Source: Saccopteryx bilineata | Taxonomy: Eukaryota > Chordata > Mammalia > Chiroptera > Emballonuridae | Direction: 5' to 3' | DNA length: 64,000 nt | Assembly: GCF_036850765.1 (NCBI RefSeq) | Contig: NC_089490.1 | Coordinates: 97,142,074 to 97,206,073 of the forward strand | Part shown: piece after piece, positions 1 through 11,645 of the stretch | Position numbering within the stretch: position 1 is the first letter of the stretch | Layout: each line of letters starts with the position of its first letter | The notes under the pieces: model-generated | Seen by the model: only the letters and a program-made list of their open reading frames with translations | Databases searched by the model: none | What the model was told of the DNA's origin: nothing | Program-made: the position numbers and the translations under genes

Positions 1-317
1 TCCACATTGTTGATGTCATTAGGCGCCATGACACAGCCGGGATAGTCCTCACGGCTGTGAGGAGGCAGAGATGCCTGCATCCTGCAAAAACTAGTTAGGC
101 TACAAGTACCATGACTATGGGACCATCCTACCCTGTTTCTGCACCTCCCCAAATATTTGGAGCTAGAAAGCCTGCCTCACTGAATGACTTTCCTGTCTCC
201 TTACTTGACTCTTGCCTGGACAAGAGCTTATATCATTAAAAAAAAAAAAAAAAAAAAAAAAGCCCCAACCCTAGCCAAACCCTCAAAGAAGAACATGACC
301 TCTCCTGGCTGGAAGGT

Positions 318-376
<59 letters not shown>

Positions 377-932
377 TTCTTTTAAATGATTAAGAGTTAT
401 AACAAAGCATCAGCCCAGCTTGGGAAAGGCCATTGTCCCCCAAAGGCATGCCGCTGCTTGCCCCTAACTCCTGGGGGCAGAAAGCAGTTTCCTAATCTCC
501 TCCAGGCTGTCAGCATCACCTGTGACGCAAAGAGCTGACTCCCTCATCTCGGGCTTAGCTGCATCTTAAAAGGGGAGGTCCGGATGATTCTGTGTATGAG
601 TCCTGCACAGTAGAAGGTCCAGTGGGCACTGTCCCCAATGGGGAGCTGAGGGTCCTATGAGAAGATCTAAAGCCCTGAGCAGGTGAGTTGCCCAAAGCCT
701 CTGAGACGTTCCCCAGGATCTGGGTGTAGAGGCAGTTCCCATCCCCTGCTTACATTTATCCATACATGACAATTAGGCAGGGCCCTGGGAACACAGTGAG
801 GACCAGAGATTAGGGAGATACCCAGCCATGCAGGGCCACCGGTTTGGGGAGTTCGTCAACATGCTGGCCCATTTCTAAGGAGCGCCTTGGGAGAACCACA
901 ATAACAACCCCCCATAGAAATGATACCATCTA
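1..932. other. Unique non-coding sequence with microsatellites
   Basis: No gene is visible. The stretch holds a 23-base A run near 238-260 and a GT microsatellite at 320-377, listed separately. A sequence matching a strong splice donor (cag then gtgagt) lies near 677-685. No convincing acceptor or open frame precedes it, so I do not call an exon. The rest is unique DNA of mixed composition. Confidence 0.6.
320..377 (+). repeat. GT dinucleotide microsatellite
   Basis: About 29 GT units with one GC interruption near 351. The short open frame that crosses it only reads Cys-Val repeats and is an artefact of the microsatellite. Such tracts are usually length-polymorphic and can form Z-DNA. Confidence 0.97.
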
Positions 933-1106
933 GCCCTGGCCGGATAGCACAGTCGGTTAGAGCATCATCCCGAAGCACAGAGGTCACTGGTTCCATCCCT
1001 GGTCAGGGCACATACAGGAACTGATCAATGTTCCTGTCTCTGTCTCTGTCTCTCCCTTCCTCTCCCTCTAAAATCAATAAAATAAACATTTTAAAAAATA
1101 AAAAAT
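933..1106 (+). mobile_element. tRNA-derived SINE, short VES-like type
   Basis: The head reads gccctggccggatagcacag, followed by a B-box-like ggttccatccc and a pyrimidine-rich body, and ends with aaaatcaataaaataa. The 12-bp target duplication gaaatgatacca lies at 917-928 and again at 1107-1118, which fixes the ends within a few bases. The type is the roughly 170-bp bat VES-like SINE. It is a pol III retroposon mobilised by LINE-1 and is not a tRNA gene. Confidence 0.92.
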
Positions 1107-2244
1107 GAAATGATACCAAACAGAAGCAAAAGCCTGAGTGACAGAGGGCAATCAATGTCCCTGCCACTCCTCCAGTCTACTAAGGAAGGCAGAACACGGA
1201 GGCAGCGGACAAAAGGGCCCAGAGTTGGCCTGTGGCATCCCTGGCTTCTCTCCTCAACACTTTCTGCCGTGGTAAAACTCTGCTTATCGACCCCATCAAG
1301 CTTCCATGCCATCTCCTTTCTCTGCCAAAACTACCCCCTGGAATACATATGATCAAGTCACTCATTTTAAGCTGCAATTTTTCTAGTCGCCCCTTACGGA
1401 GCTACTTACAGAAACAGGAACTAAAATCTAAGGTGCTGACCTCTACATTGAATGTCACAGAGTTGGGTGTACCTCTGGGGACACAGGGGCCAAGAAGATC
1501 ACTCCAAGACCATGACCGTGAAAGAGAACAGAAGTGAGAGGCAGGAGGCTTGGTTTCTAGAAAGGCTCTGCAGCTGACCTGCCAGCCAACCCTGAACAAA
1601 TCACCTAGACTCTTTGCACCTACCTCCATTTCCCCCTTTAACAGCTTCTCACTGTGGTTGTCAGGATGAAAATAAAGTGTCTTACTCATGTAGTGCCACC
1701 ACCATGTCTGCTAAGTCATGAGTACATAATGAATCTGTTTGCTCATGATGTTATTATATCCCTTTACTCAATTGCTCACAAAAAATCCCTTCGTGAGGCA
1801 CTCACCTCACCGACCGGTACAGGCCAACCTGGGATCTGAGCCCCAGCCCTTGGCATCCACAAAGCTTCTGGCATCAGTCCTTCCTTAGCACCCATACCTT
1901 CAGGAACCCAGAAATCGTTGGTCAGAAACCAAGATTTCCAGAAGAATGGCTGGGAAAGGATGGGGGGCTGGAAGGAGAGGAGTAGGCACCAGATGAATCC
2001 CATTTAGGTCTTGTCCTTGGGCAACTGGGAAAACTGGTTTTAGCTTCTTCCAGATAAGCTTCCTGCTAAGTGTCCCCTGAGACCTGATACTGGCTCTGCT
2101 CACACTCCAACTTTGGGAGAGACAGAGCCCCCCAAGGGCTAGGCGGCAGGTTCCCCAGTGGGCAGCCTGGGACTGAGGGAGGAAGCCCTCCAGAGGCTAT
2201 GGCAGGAAACAGCCAGGGCAGCCATAAGGGGTAACGGCAGGGGG
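1107..2244. other. Unique non-coding sequence
   Basis: No repeat or gene was recognised apart from the SINE target duplication at the left edge. Several overlapping open frames of 60-100 codons on both strands have no recognisable protein motif and no supporting splice signals, so they are treated as chance frames. Confidence 0.5.
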
Positions 2245-2420
2245 TTGGGCTGGCTCAGACTTGAAACTCCAGCTTTGCCACTTGATCAACCCTGAGTGGC
2301 CTTGAGAAATGTTCTTCAGCCTTTTGGTTTCCTTATTTTAAACTATGAATGATAATACGCGTGAGGTGCCCAGTACAGTGATCTGCAACCATTATCACTG
2401 TGGTTATTCTTATTCATTAG
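2245..2420 (+). repeat. MIR-like ancient SINE
   Basis: The order of motifs (tttgccacttg, then ccttgagaaatg, ttggtttccttatttta, and gataatacgcgtgaggtgccca) follows the MIR consensus in the forward direction. The copy is diverged and has no recognisable target duplication. Confidence 0.5.
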
Positions 2421-4169
2421 GATGTTTCAGGAGCCAATGAGCCCACGGAGGGACACAGGAGGTCACCTAGAAGGTTTCCTCTAGCGGACAAGCAAGACTC
2501 AGACACTTCCTCAATCTTTCTTTTAACTTCTGGCTGGAATTTCTCCTTAAGATTCAACCTTTAAGTTCAGACTTTGAGCTCTCTTAGAGTGCACACACTC
2601 TGACACTCCTCAGTCTTTAGGGGTGACAGGACCCTCCTGTTGGGTGAACAGACAACCTGTCATTTGGAACCAGCAGGGAGATTTTGGAAAAGAAAGGCAA
2701 CAGTCAAAACCACATTTCTCCAATGTCCTAGTTTTCCATTGGCCTCAAAGAATCAAGTAATCCCCCCCGCCCTGCCCCACAAAGCTGAAATACATTCAAA
2801 AGCCCCCTCCCGTTTCCCCAGGCCCAGGTGTCTTAAAAAGAAAAACAAGAGATGTCAAAGGAGGGAAGGCTAGGAAATTCCATTTGCTACCAAGTCCAGA
2901 TCTTGACCTTCTCACTGTCTAAAATTGATTTCTTTGTGATTTGAGGGAGATGAATATTCTCATAGCAATTTTATCCCATTCTCTGTTTCTGAGCCCTTTG
3001 AAATTTGCAGAACTATTTTATTTATGTCTTCTCATTTGATCATCATCCCGGGTCTGACCAATAGACAGTGGAAGGCAGGGGATGCAAACACAGGTTAATT
3101 TTTCTCCACACCTCATGTTCTATGCCAGTACTTTGGAGATGGGTGAAAAATTGAGGGGGAGGGCTATTATATTTGTAGTATCACACAAGGAAGCAGCCAA
3201 GAGAGGAGGATCCACAGGGCCATGCATTGGTCCTTCTGGGCACCATTAGCATGCAGCCTGCGTTCAGAAAGACAGCACAGGGTTCAGTCTATCAGTGAGT
3301 GATCTATGACGTGTCACTTGTGCTATTAACAGGCATTCCCATTCTGGCAATCTCAGCACATTTAGCTCCTCTTCCCCAAGAGCACTGCTCTGTCCTCCAT
3401 TAATAACTACTTTCAAACCCTTCCAGTCCCTACCTGGGCGATGGCCTCATGCCTTCCTCACAGGGCAAGGCTGGATTCTGAATGTGGATAATGATGGGGA
3501 CATTCTCTGTCCTAGGGAGGGAGTGAACTGCTATTCCGTGGTCTGAAAAGCACAGCACAAGTGAGACTGCCCTACACACTGTGGGTTTTCAATAAATCTC
3601 TATTAATGAGTGAATTAATTGAAGGGAGACATATAAAAAAAAAGGGACTAGTCTATTGTGGAGGTTATCTATTGATGAAAAAGGTGATGTCAGCTCTCTT
3701 GACCAGGCTTCATAGAAAAAGATGAGGAAAAAAAAAGGGTTGAAGATGTGGGTACAAGTCCTGCCTTGTTGGTGCTCATGCTAAGCCAAGATGGGAAGAT
3801 TTGAAACACAATATATAGCAGAGGATCCCAGAAGGGGACTTCTTCTGCACACTCGTGGAGGATATCAGGCATGACAGGACCTGTTGGGACATTTCAGAGC
3901 ATGCCGGGCAGAAATAAGGAAATCTCCCCCACTTTTCATGCTTTTGCCAGTTTAAACACTTTATCTGGTTCCTCCCTGCTCAAGAATTCCCAGTGGTTAT
4001 GAAGGGAAGATTCCGACTCTCACCCATGTGAGTTGCTACCTTACTATCCAGTATCCAGACTCCACTATCTTTTACATTCCACTAGCAATAAGGTGTGAGA
4101 ATCCAGGAAAAATGGATCCATAAACAAAATTCTTCTGATTAATAAAACCCTGAGTTTTTTCCCAAAGGG
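2421..4169. other. Unique non-coding sequence
   Basis: No gene was recognised. The short piece around 3570-3620 (tgggttttcaataaatctctattaatgagtgaatt) resembles the tail of an L2 or MIR element. The remainder shows no repeat I can name and no long open frame. Confidence 0.45.
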
Positions 4170-4530
4170 ACTTTTAAGTCACAATCAGATTCAGTCCTCC
4201 CCTTGGCATTCAGTCCTCTGTAATCTAACCCCATTACACTTATCCAACCTTAGGTGTCATTTCTCTCCCAGGGAAAAATCACAATAAAAGTGTGTCTCCA
4301 TGTCTTCCCTTGGGCCATTTCCCATACCTCAAATGCCGTACACATCACCCTTACTTCTTTCCAGGCCAACCAAAAGTCAGTTCATCTTCTCTGGGGAGTC
4401 TTCCTCTCTATCCCAGTTTGCATCCCTCCTTTAAGAAGTCCCTGCAGTACAGCCACATGGCCAAATGGCCTCTCTCCTTATATCACACATTTTGCCTAGC
4501 ATGGTGCTCAGCACACAGAAGCAACTCAAC
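4170..4530 (+). repeat. L2-like LINE 3' fragment
   Basis: The segment resembles the 3' untranslated region of mammalian L2: tgtcatttctctcccaggga, gagtcttcctctc and the end tagcatggtgctcagcacacag occur in the expected order. Two overlapping 80-90 codon frames here are chance frames within the repeat. Divergence is high, so the boundaries are approximate. Confidence 0.5.
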
Positions 4531-4898
4531 TATGCTGAAACCAACAGAAAGGGCTGACTCATAAATGCCGCACATGGCTAACTGGTAAACCCCAGTCTCT
4601 ATTGGTGGCCTCAGAGAAGAAAAGAGTACTTGGAAAGGAGAAGAACGAGAAGGAGAGAGCAGAAATGAGGCCTGAAACAATCAACTGCATGCTCCTTGTA
4701 CCATCAGTTGAGAAGCAGTAGGCAAGGTCAGCTCTGGCCATTCCTGAAGGCCAATCCAGGATCTCTCAGTGCAACAGGAAAGCAGTTGTCATGGGGATTA
4801 GCAGGTAAGAGTTCACTCAGTCACCCTGCTTTTCTAGCAGAAGGTATCAGTGCCACCCTGTGGCATTCCTTTGGACCTTCCTTTGAAATGGCCAGATA

Positions 4899-5660
4899 CT
4901 TTGTTGAGGATTTTAGCATCTATGTTCTTCAGGGATATTAACCTACTATTTTCTTTCTTTGTAGTGTCTTTATTTGGTTTTGGAATTAGGATAATGTTGG
5001 CCTCATAAAATGAGCTTGAGAGGTCTCCTCTCCTCTTGAATTTTTTGGACTAGTTTTAGAAGGATAGGTATTTGTTCTTCTTTGAATGTTTGGGAAGCAG
5101 CCCAAGTGCCCATCAGTAGACGAATGAATAAAAAAAGCTTTGGCATATTTACACAATGGAATACTATGCAGCCATATAAAAAGAAGGAAATCTTACCTTT
5201 TCTGACAACATGGACAGACCTGGAGATCCTTATGCTAAGTGAAATAAGCCAGAGAAAGACGAGTACCATATAATTTCGCTTATATGTGGAATTTAATGAA
5301 TATAAATTCATAAACAAAATGGAAACAGATTCACAAGTACAAAGAACAAACTGACAGCTGTCAGAGGAGAGGGGTATTGTAGGGCTGGGCAGATAAGGTA
5401 AAGGAATTAAGCAACAACAATAACAAAAAACCTCATAGAGACAGACAACAGTGTGGTGATTACCAGAGGGAAAGGGGATGTGGGGAGATAGAAAAGGGTA
5501 AAGGGGAATAGATGAATGGTGATGGAAGGAGACAATTTGGGGTGGTGAACATGCAATATGATATACAGATGGTACATTATACAACTGTATCTAAAACCTA
5601 TATAATTTTATTAACCAATGTCACCCTAATAAATTCAATTTTAAAAAGGAAATAAAAAAA
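4899..5660 (+). mobile_element. LINE-1 3' end with inverted 5' segment
   Basis: An exact 14-bp target duplication gaaatggccagata flanks the element at 4885-4898 and 5661-5674. Positions about 4899-5093 are LINE-1 ORF2 reverse-transcriptase sequence in antisense. Positions about 5094-5660 are the sense 3' end, beginning at gcagcccaagtgcccatcag. This part carries ggaatactatgcagcc, an aataaa signal at 5628-5633 and an A-rich tail. This structure is the known signature of twin-primed LINE-1 insertion. The 193-codon minus-strand frame at 5003-5584 lies across this junction and is not a gene. The sense tail resembles young bat LINE-1. Confidence 0.95.
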
Positions 5661-5674
5661 GAAATGGCCAGATA

Positions 5675-6290
5675 TTTTTCTTGAAATAACCATCAAAGAA
5701 AAAGAGGAATCTATGGACCAGGAGGGAAATAGCAAAGCCAATTTGGAACCAACATTAGCCAAGGAAATGGCGCAATCTAGCTTTAATGTGATTAAGTCAA
5801 AGTACTTCCAAAAGGAGATGGAATTATGACAGCAACTTCTTTGGGGGCAGGCTGGGATTTATTCTCTTTTGGAGAGCCAAGACTAGATTTAGCTTTTCAT
5901 GAGCCTGGGGCAGTAAAGATATGAGGGATCTCCAGAATGTTATTCTTTCACAGTGAAAAAGTCCAACCAAAGGAGAAAACTCAATTAGCTGATGAAAGAG
6001 CTGAGCTTACAGGATAACCTGGAGTCAATGAGTGCAGGCTTCAATACTCCGGAAGCGAATAATAAACAGAAGAGTGAGAAGACCCCTCTCCTGTGGTCAG
6101 CCTGGTAATTTCACAGTTCTGTGAACAGATGGAATGACATCATTCTTGCAAGCTTGTATGTGGGGGGCCTGAAGTAATCCATCAGTGGCCTATTTGACAT
6201 TATATTGACACAGTCAATTCTTGTTTAAGGCATGCAATACCCACTAAAAACAGCTTCAATTACTAAGTATTCATCATGGGTTTGGTACGA
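5675..6290. other. Unique non-coding sequence
   Basis: No repeat family and no gene recognised. Composition is ordinary and all open frames are short. Confidence 0.4.
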
Positions 6291-6460
6291 GCTCAAGAAC
6301 TTTACATTTATTATCCCATAAATGAGATCATCCTCATAACAATTCAGTGAGCTAGGAATTATGTCCACTTTACAGGTGGAGAAACTGAGGATCAGAGATG
6401 CTGAGTATGCCTAAGAGCACCCAACTTATAAGAGGCAAATTCAGAATTTAAACAGGCTTT
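6291..6460 (-). repeat. MIR ancient SINE
   Basis: The forward strand reads tttattatcccataaatgag, then actttacaggtggagaaact and gaggatcagaga, which is the MIR core in reverse complement. Both ends are diffuse and no target duplication survives. Confidence 0.75.
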
Positions 6461-9289
6461 TCAGATCCACGGCTCCGGTATTGGGACCGAACTGAGACGG
6501 GTTCTTGCACTCTGAGTATCCTTCCTCCCACCATGCAGTAGACTGCTGTAAGTATTTACTCCCTGCCAGACAATGAGTATGCTGAAGACACTGTATCCTC
6601 AGCATTCGGCAAGATGATTCCTGTCTGAAGTTAGATTCCACAGAAGCAGACCCTGAGTGAGGACACATGTGCTAGTGCTTATGGACGTGCTCCCAGGAGA
6701 GACTGAGAGGGAGTGGGACAAGCAGGACAGATGGGGAGAAGAAGCCCAGCAAGGCTATGACTGCAGGTGAAGTCACAGCCTCAGTCTGACCATGTAGAAA
6801 TCTCAGGAGTGTAAGTTATAACTCAGAATGATTCTCCCCCAAAGGCAAGGGAGCTAGCAGCTACGTTGGGAGGATGGCTTGGGAAACTTCTGGGATTTTC
6901 CAATTCTTGCTGCATAAACAGGTCTGTTAGCCAAGGGCAGTCCTCTGAGGAAGGGCACAAATGCAAGCCGTTAGCAGCAAAACACTCAGAGGCTCAGGGA
7001 CGGGCACACAGATCAGAAAAGTCTGCGCCAATCATGGTCAACAAACTTCGGCATCTGGATTGAAAGCCTCATGTTAAGCATTGGAGTCAAGGAGTCAGAG
7101 AACTCCAGGGCAGGACCCTGAGTCACAGCGCAGCTGAATGGAGGTCCATCCATTTGCACCTGCAGGAAGCCAGTAGCCATAGCCATGCCAGGCACATAAT
7201 GTAGGTCAGGGGCTGTGTGGTAGGACACAAGAGGTGTCAATATCACACGCTGTGGTTTATGTGTGAATCTGTGCGTGGGTGAGGCCTCCACATCAATGTT
7301 CAGAGTTCACTTGCTGACGGGTGGAAGGAGGGAAAACTTGGCACAAAGATGTTTCATTGACTACAAGTTCTATAGGGGAGGACCAACAGAGGAAGGAGCC
7401 AGATATTTTGATTGTAAAAAATCATGATTTGATCACTAAGCCACTAAATGACTCTTCAGAGGTCTAAGGACCTTAAGAAATCCATAGATGACATGCCCTA
7501 ACTAAATCTCCAGACTAAGGAACAGCCCCTTCCTAAATACTAAGGGGAAACAGACCATTTTCTCTTCCACTATAGACCTCATTGTTCTAATTGTGACCAG
7601 GATGGGCCAGGAACACAGTGGCAGCCCTGTGGGGGAGTTAAGCACAATCTATATCCTCAGTCACCCCATGTAGACTAGCTCAGCTTCCTAAAATACAAGG
7701 AGCTGGAAAGCGGGGCCTGGAGATGGCTCTGGTGAACAAGGAGTGGACAGGCAGAGGTTGAAGAAGACAAGAACAAAGGAGATAGAAGGGGTCCCCTTGG
7801 CTGGGAGAAAGAGGACAAAGATGCTAAAGCCAAGTCTCCCGGGGCAGTGGGGAGGTGGGAGGATTACAAACCCTCTGAAAGAGAGCCAATCTGTCCCCTT
7901 TACCTAACAGCTTTACCTCTCAGCAGGCGCCTGGCCACAGCCCAGCTCCCCCCTCTCTTTTTCCTGGCATCATTAGCCCACATCAATTGCTTTCTTTCTT
8001 TAGGGCTAGGATTGGGAAACTCCCTCGATGAAGACACTTGTGCCCGGTCTCAGGTCCTGCCAATGTTGCATTTGGCCCACCTGGTGTTTTATCCCCCAAC
8101 CTCCCCATCTCTTTCCTTGTATGAACCCACCCTGACAGTCTCTTTGATGCTTCCTCCTCCCTGTCTCCCAGGACCAATCTCCAGCTCATGTTGCTTCTTC
8201 CTTCACAGTATCTCTTTTGTTTTATTTACCTTCTTGGGCCTGTCATAGAGTGGAAAGAACATAAGATGTGTGTTCTAAGGATCTCCACTCAAACACCAGC
8301 TTTCTACCTGCTGGCCTTGTGAGATTGAGTGCTTCCTCCTCCCCCACCCTGCCTCACCAGCACCCTGTCCTCCCTGACCTGGACTTCATGGCCATCAGCT
8401 CCGGATCCGCAGACCAGAGGATCCTTGCCCCACTCCCCACACTTGCCTTCCAGGCTAGATGCTCTCAGTTACCAACCTAGAGTTGGCTTCTACCCCAATG
8501 GAATCCATCAGAAGTTCTGGTCCTAAGACAAATCTGACCAAAAATAAAGTCATTGTGTTTCTTTTTCTTGGAGTTCCAGACTCAGATCCCTGACCTGTCT
8601 ATACCTTCTTGATGAATGAGGCCTAGAGAAAAAAACATAGGCACCTAGTACAACTGAATACTTATATATGAAAGCCAGGCAGAGAGAACTGTGGCAATGG
8701 GTATATGTTCTAAAATATAGTACATAACTAGAAAATTCAAGGTATGGTAAGGCCAAGAGATGAGGAAATGACTTCCATTGGAAAAACAGTTTTGTTACAT
8801 AGTGTTCCCAAGGGCAAGGGACACACCACTCCATGGGTACCACAAGGTCAATCAGGAGGCAGAGGGAGGAGGAGAGACTATGGACAAGAACCTTATTTGG
8901 TTTCTGTGGGAAGAAATAGATGAGTAGGGAAATCAGGCTGAGGGTGGGCTGGTTTGAGTAACGTCAGCAGGCCCTAGGTCACAGGTGCTGACCCTAGTTG
9001 TCTGGTACTTGGCAGGGGGATAATGGCCAAGAATGGAAGACCCCAACAAAGAAGACAGTTGGGGTGTGGGCTCTGAGTGGGTTTGCTTGTATTGAAAATC
9101 ACACTCACAGGCAAGCTGTTCACAATCTGTAGGAAATAGTTAACCCTGTCTTCAGTATCAGCAAGGTCCCAGCTGTCAAAGCATCAAAGTACAGAAAACA
9201 AAGGACATGGTTAATAGATCAAGGTCAGTAAAGAAAGAAATGAAGCTAGTTCTGGGGAGTTCTTGTAGGCAGCCTACTCATCCTGTGTA
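6461..9289. other. Unique non-coding sequence
   Basis: No gene or recognisable repeat over about 2.8 kb. The largest open frame (133 codons, 7847-8248, plus) is rich in Leu, Pro and Ser because the DNA is pyrimidine-rich. It has no domain I recognise, no Kozak-like start context and no splice context. Low confidence that nothing at all is here, since diverged repeats may be missed by eye. Confidence 0.45.
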
Positions 9290-9297
9290 ACATATAG

Positions 9298-9749
9298 CAG
9301 TGGTTTTTAACTTTTTTATACTTGGGGACAAGTGACCTAGCCACCAGAAAAAAACAAAACAAAACACACAGTGAAAAAAGTTTTATCTTACTGCACATAA
9401 AAGTGCAAACCGGTACAAGCTGGTTCTTGTTTTCCAAACTCCACATGTACAATGCACTGAACACTACATAAATTTGTCTGAATGCTTTTTGTCTATTATG
9501 CATGATTTATAAATGCTCTGCACAGTGCAAGAGGTTGATTGAATGAGCCTACAAGTTCCAAAGATATCTAAGACAACCTCAATAGTACTTTCATTGATGA
9601 TACAGGCTGATCAATGGCAATCACCCGGAGCATAAGCCAATTCAACTAAGATCACTGGGTCTATAATCTTCATACAACATCTAGGTGGTTAACTCTTTTT
9701 CAGACTGGCGCAAAATTTCTGGTGAACCACCAGCAGTTGGAAAACACTG
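9298..9749. mobile_element. Non-autonomous hAT transposon (452 bp)
   Basis: Ends read cagtggtttttaact on the left and, reverse-complemented from the right, cagtgttttccaact: 12 of 15 terminal bases agree. An 8-bp target duplication acatatag (9290-9297) and gcatatag (9750-9757) agrees at 7 of 8 positions. Terminal cagtg and an 8-bp duplication are diagnostic of the hAT superfamily. No transposase coding remains, so it was mobilised in trans. Confidence 0.85.
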
Positions 9750-9757
9750 GCATATAG

Positions 9758-11239
9758 TTCTGTCCCAAAGGAAACTAATATAAGTTTAACATCCTTGAGG
9801 CTTGCCATTCTGGAAGGAAAAGATAGCATGAAAGTAAGTCCAAGAAAAGCCTTTGCAAATTCACACAAACTGATGAAATTAAAACATAATCCCTCTTACT
9901 AATATTTAGTACTTATTAATCCCCTTGGACCAAACAAAGAATTTTAGTTGTCAGGGAAATTTATATCTAGACTCTAAATGATGAATATATAAATAATGGT
10001 TGTTTGTTAACCTACACTGGATTTTTTAAAATTATAATGTTGAGAAATCTTGGGGGCAAATATCAGTATTGTTAAAAAAAAAAGTTAACAGTATGGTGGG
10101 AATGAATATCTTCTTCAAAATAACTGTGTCAGTAGCATATCCCCCTCCCAGCTAATAAGCAGGCTGCTCACTGATAAGAACTGGCTGGATACCAGAGGAC
10201 TCCCCTGGGTCCTGTCCCTTGCTGTGTCCTGCACTCAGGACTCACAGGGAAGGAGGCAAGAAAGGGCATCATATGCAACAACATGTAAATGCAGTAAAAC
10301 ACACGGAGCTATGCGTGTGCATCATAATCACTAAGCAGGCGTAAGACTTATGAAGTGCTAACAACCATTTTGTTCACACAGATGAACTCACATGTGCGAT
10401 GCATCGGTTTACTCTCCGAATGCACAGAGAACAGAAGAGAGCCTAGCTTTTAGGAAAGTTGCACATTTGCTTTCTTGACTCTCCCCTTCTCAAAGTAGAG
10501 GCCTCCTTTTCCCTCCTTCATGACCAGGTAGCTGTTCAGTTCATCAAAACACATGGGTCAAGTGGGCAATCAAGCAATAGAGAACACTCAAATAATAAAC
10601 CTTTTATTTTAACCCAAATATATACATGCATATTTATTGTAAAACTTTATATACGTAGGGCCAAGGCCACAGGCCTGGGGATGTAGAGTGTTCCAGCCTT
10701 TTTTTTTTAAAACAGCACTCCTAATGCATCCTCAACAATGTCCAGCTTTCATTTCTTCAGAGCAGAGTAGCAGTTGACACATGTGAAGAATCTGGGTCCA
10801 GAAACCAAGATTTGTATAACTTTAATTTTGACCTTTTGTATTTGTCTCACCCACTCTGATTGAATCAATCCTTTTTAGTAAATCACCTTTACTGAGACAT
10901 TCCAGAGCATTTGACTTGGTTTTCACAAAAACTTTGATTCTTTTCATACTTATATTTTATTTAAGTAGTATTATATTAGATTAAATTAATTGCAAAAACA
11001 AGTGGGATAGTAAATGCGACTGACCTTGGGTAGACACTCTGCACCTGGAGGCAGCAGAAGTGTGCAGGTGGGTGAGGAAGTAGCCACCCCAGCCGGCAGC
11101 ATGTGGCCCACACGACAGCAGTCACCCTGCATTAGGAGGAAACCACAACATGGGGCCGCGCCGATGCCTGAAGGTGAGGACTGGCTAGGAAAGCATCTCT
11201 TACATATCCTGCCCCATCCTCTTCTTTGTTTCAATGCTA
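9758..11239. other. Unique non-coding sequence, partly AT-rich
   Basis: No gene was recognised. Positions 9890-10080 and 10850-11000 are AT-rich. Poly-A and poly-T runs near 10074 and 10701 have no SINE attached that I can recognise. Open frames of up to 137 codons at 11014-11427 run into the LINE-1 fragment to the right and are not credible genes. Confidence 0.4.
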
Positions 11240-11645
11240 ACAGTACTTTATTCAGGTATAGTCAACATACCTTAAAATGTACAGATGTTAAGCACATACA
11301 GATCAGTGCTCAAGTAATGTTCGCCCAGGCCAACATCGAGAAGGTTTCCTTCACTCCACAGAGTCCCCTTCCCCACCTTCTAGACAACCCCTGCTTCCCC
11401 AAAGACAACCACCGTTCTGATTTCTGATTTCTGTCACCATGGATTCGTTTTGTCTGTTCTTGAACTTTATATAAAAGAACTGAACTTTTGTTTCTGGTTC
11501 CTCCTCTTGAACTTGTTGTGTCTGGTTCCTTCCCTTCAGTATGATGTTTGTCAGATTAAACCCTGCCTTTGCAACTATCAATAGTTTGTTCTTTTTAATT
11601 GCTGAGATGTACTTGATTCCCATCTTCTTAACTGAGTTTGCTGGA
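11240..11645 (-). mobile_element. Old LINE-1 3' fragment
   Basis: The forward strand reads tttattcaggtatagtcaac, then gacaaccaccgttctgattt, gatttctgtcaccatggatt, and later tgtgtctggttccttcc and caatagtttgttctttttaattgctgag. This order matches the antisense 3' end of an old mammalian LINE-1 (L1M class). The copy is diverged and truncated. Confidence 0.65.

Noticed and set aside
184..393. Small open frame with Lys and Cys-Val repeats
   Set aside because: It only translates an A run and a GT microsatellite.
677..690. Strong donor-like cag-gtgagt
   Set aside because: No upstream acceptor with pyrimidine tract and no open frame of useful length, so there is no exon to attach it to.
4796..4806. 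Donor-like cag-gtaaga after an 81-codon plus frame
   Set aside because: The acceptor side is weak, and the frame passes into the LINE-1 target site and the inverted LINE-1.
5003..5584. 193-codon minus-strand open frame, the longest in the window
   Set aside because: It lies across the LINE-1 junction, running antisense through the 3' UTR part and in sense through ORF2 of the inverted part. The exact target duplication outside it shows it is part of one retroposon insertion.
7847..8248. 133-codon plus-strand frame with hydrophobic stretches
   Set aside because: Its Leu/Pro/Ser bias follows pyrimidine-rich DNA. There is no domain, start context or splice support.
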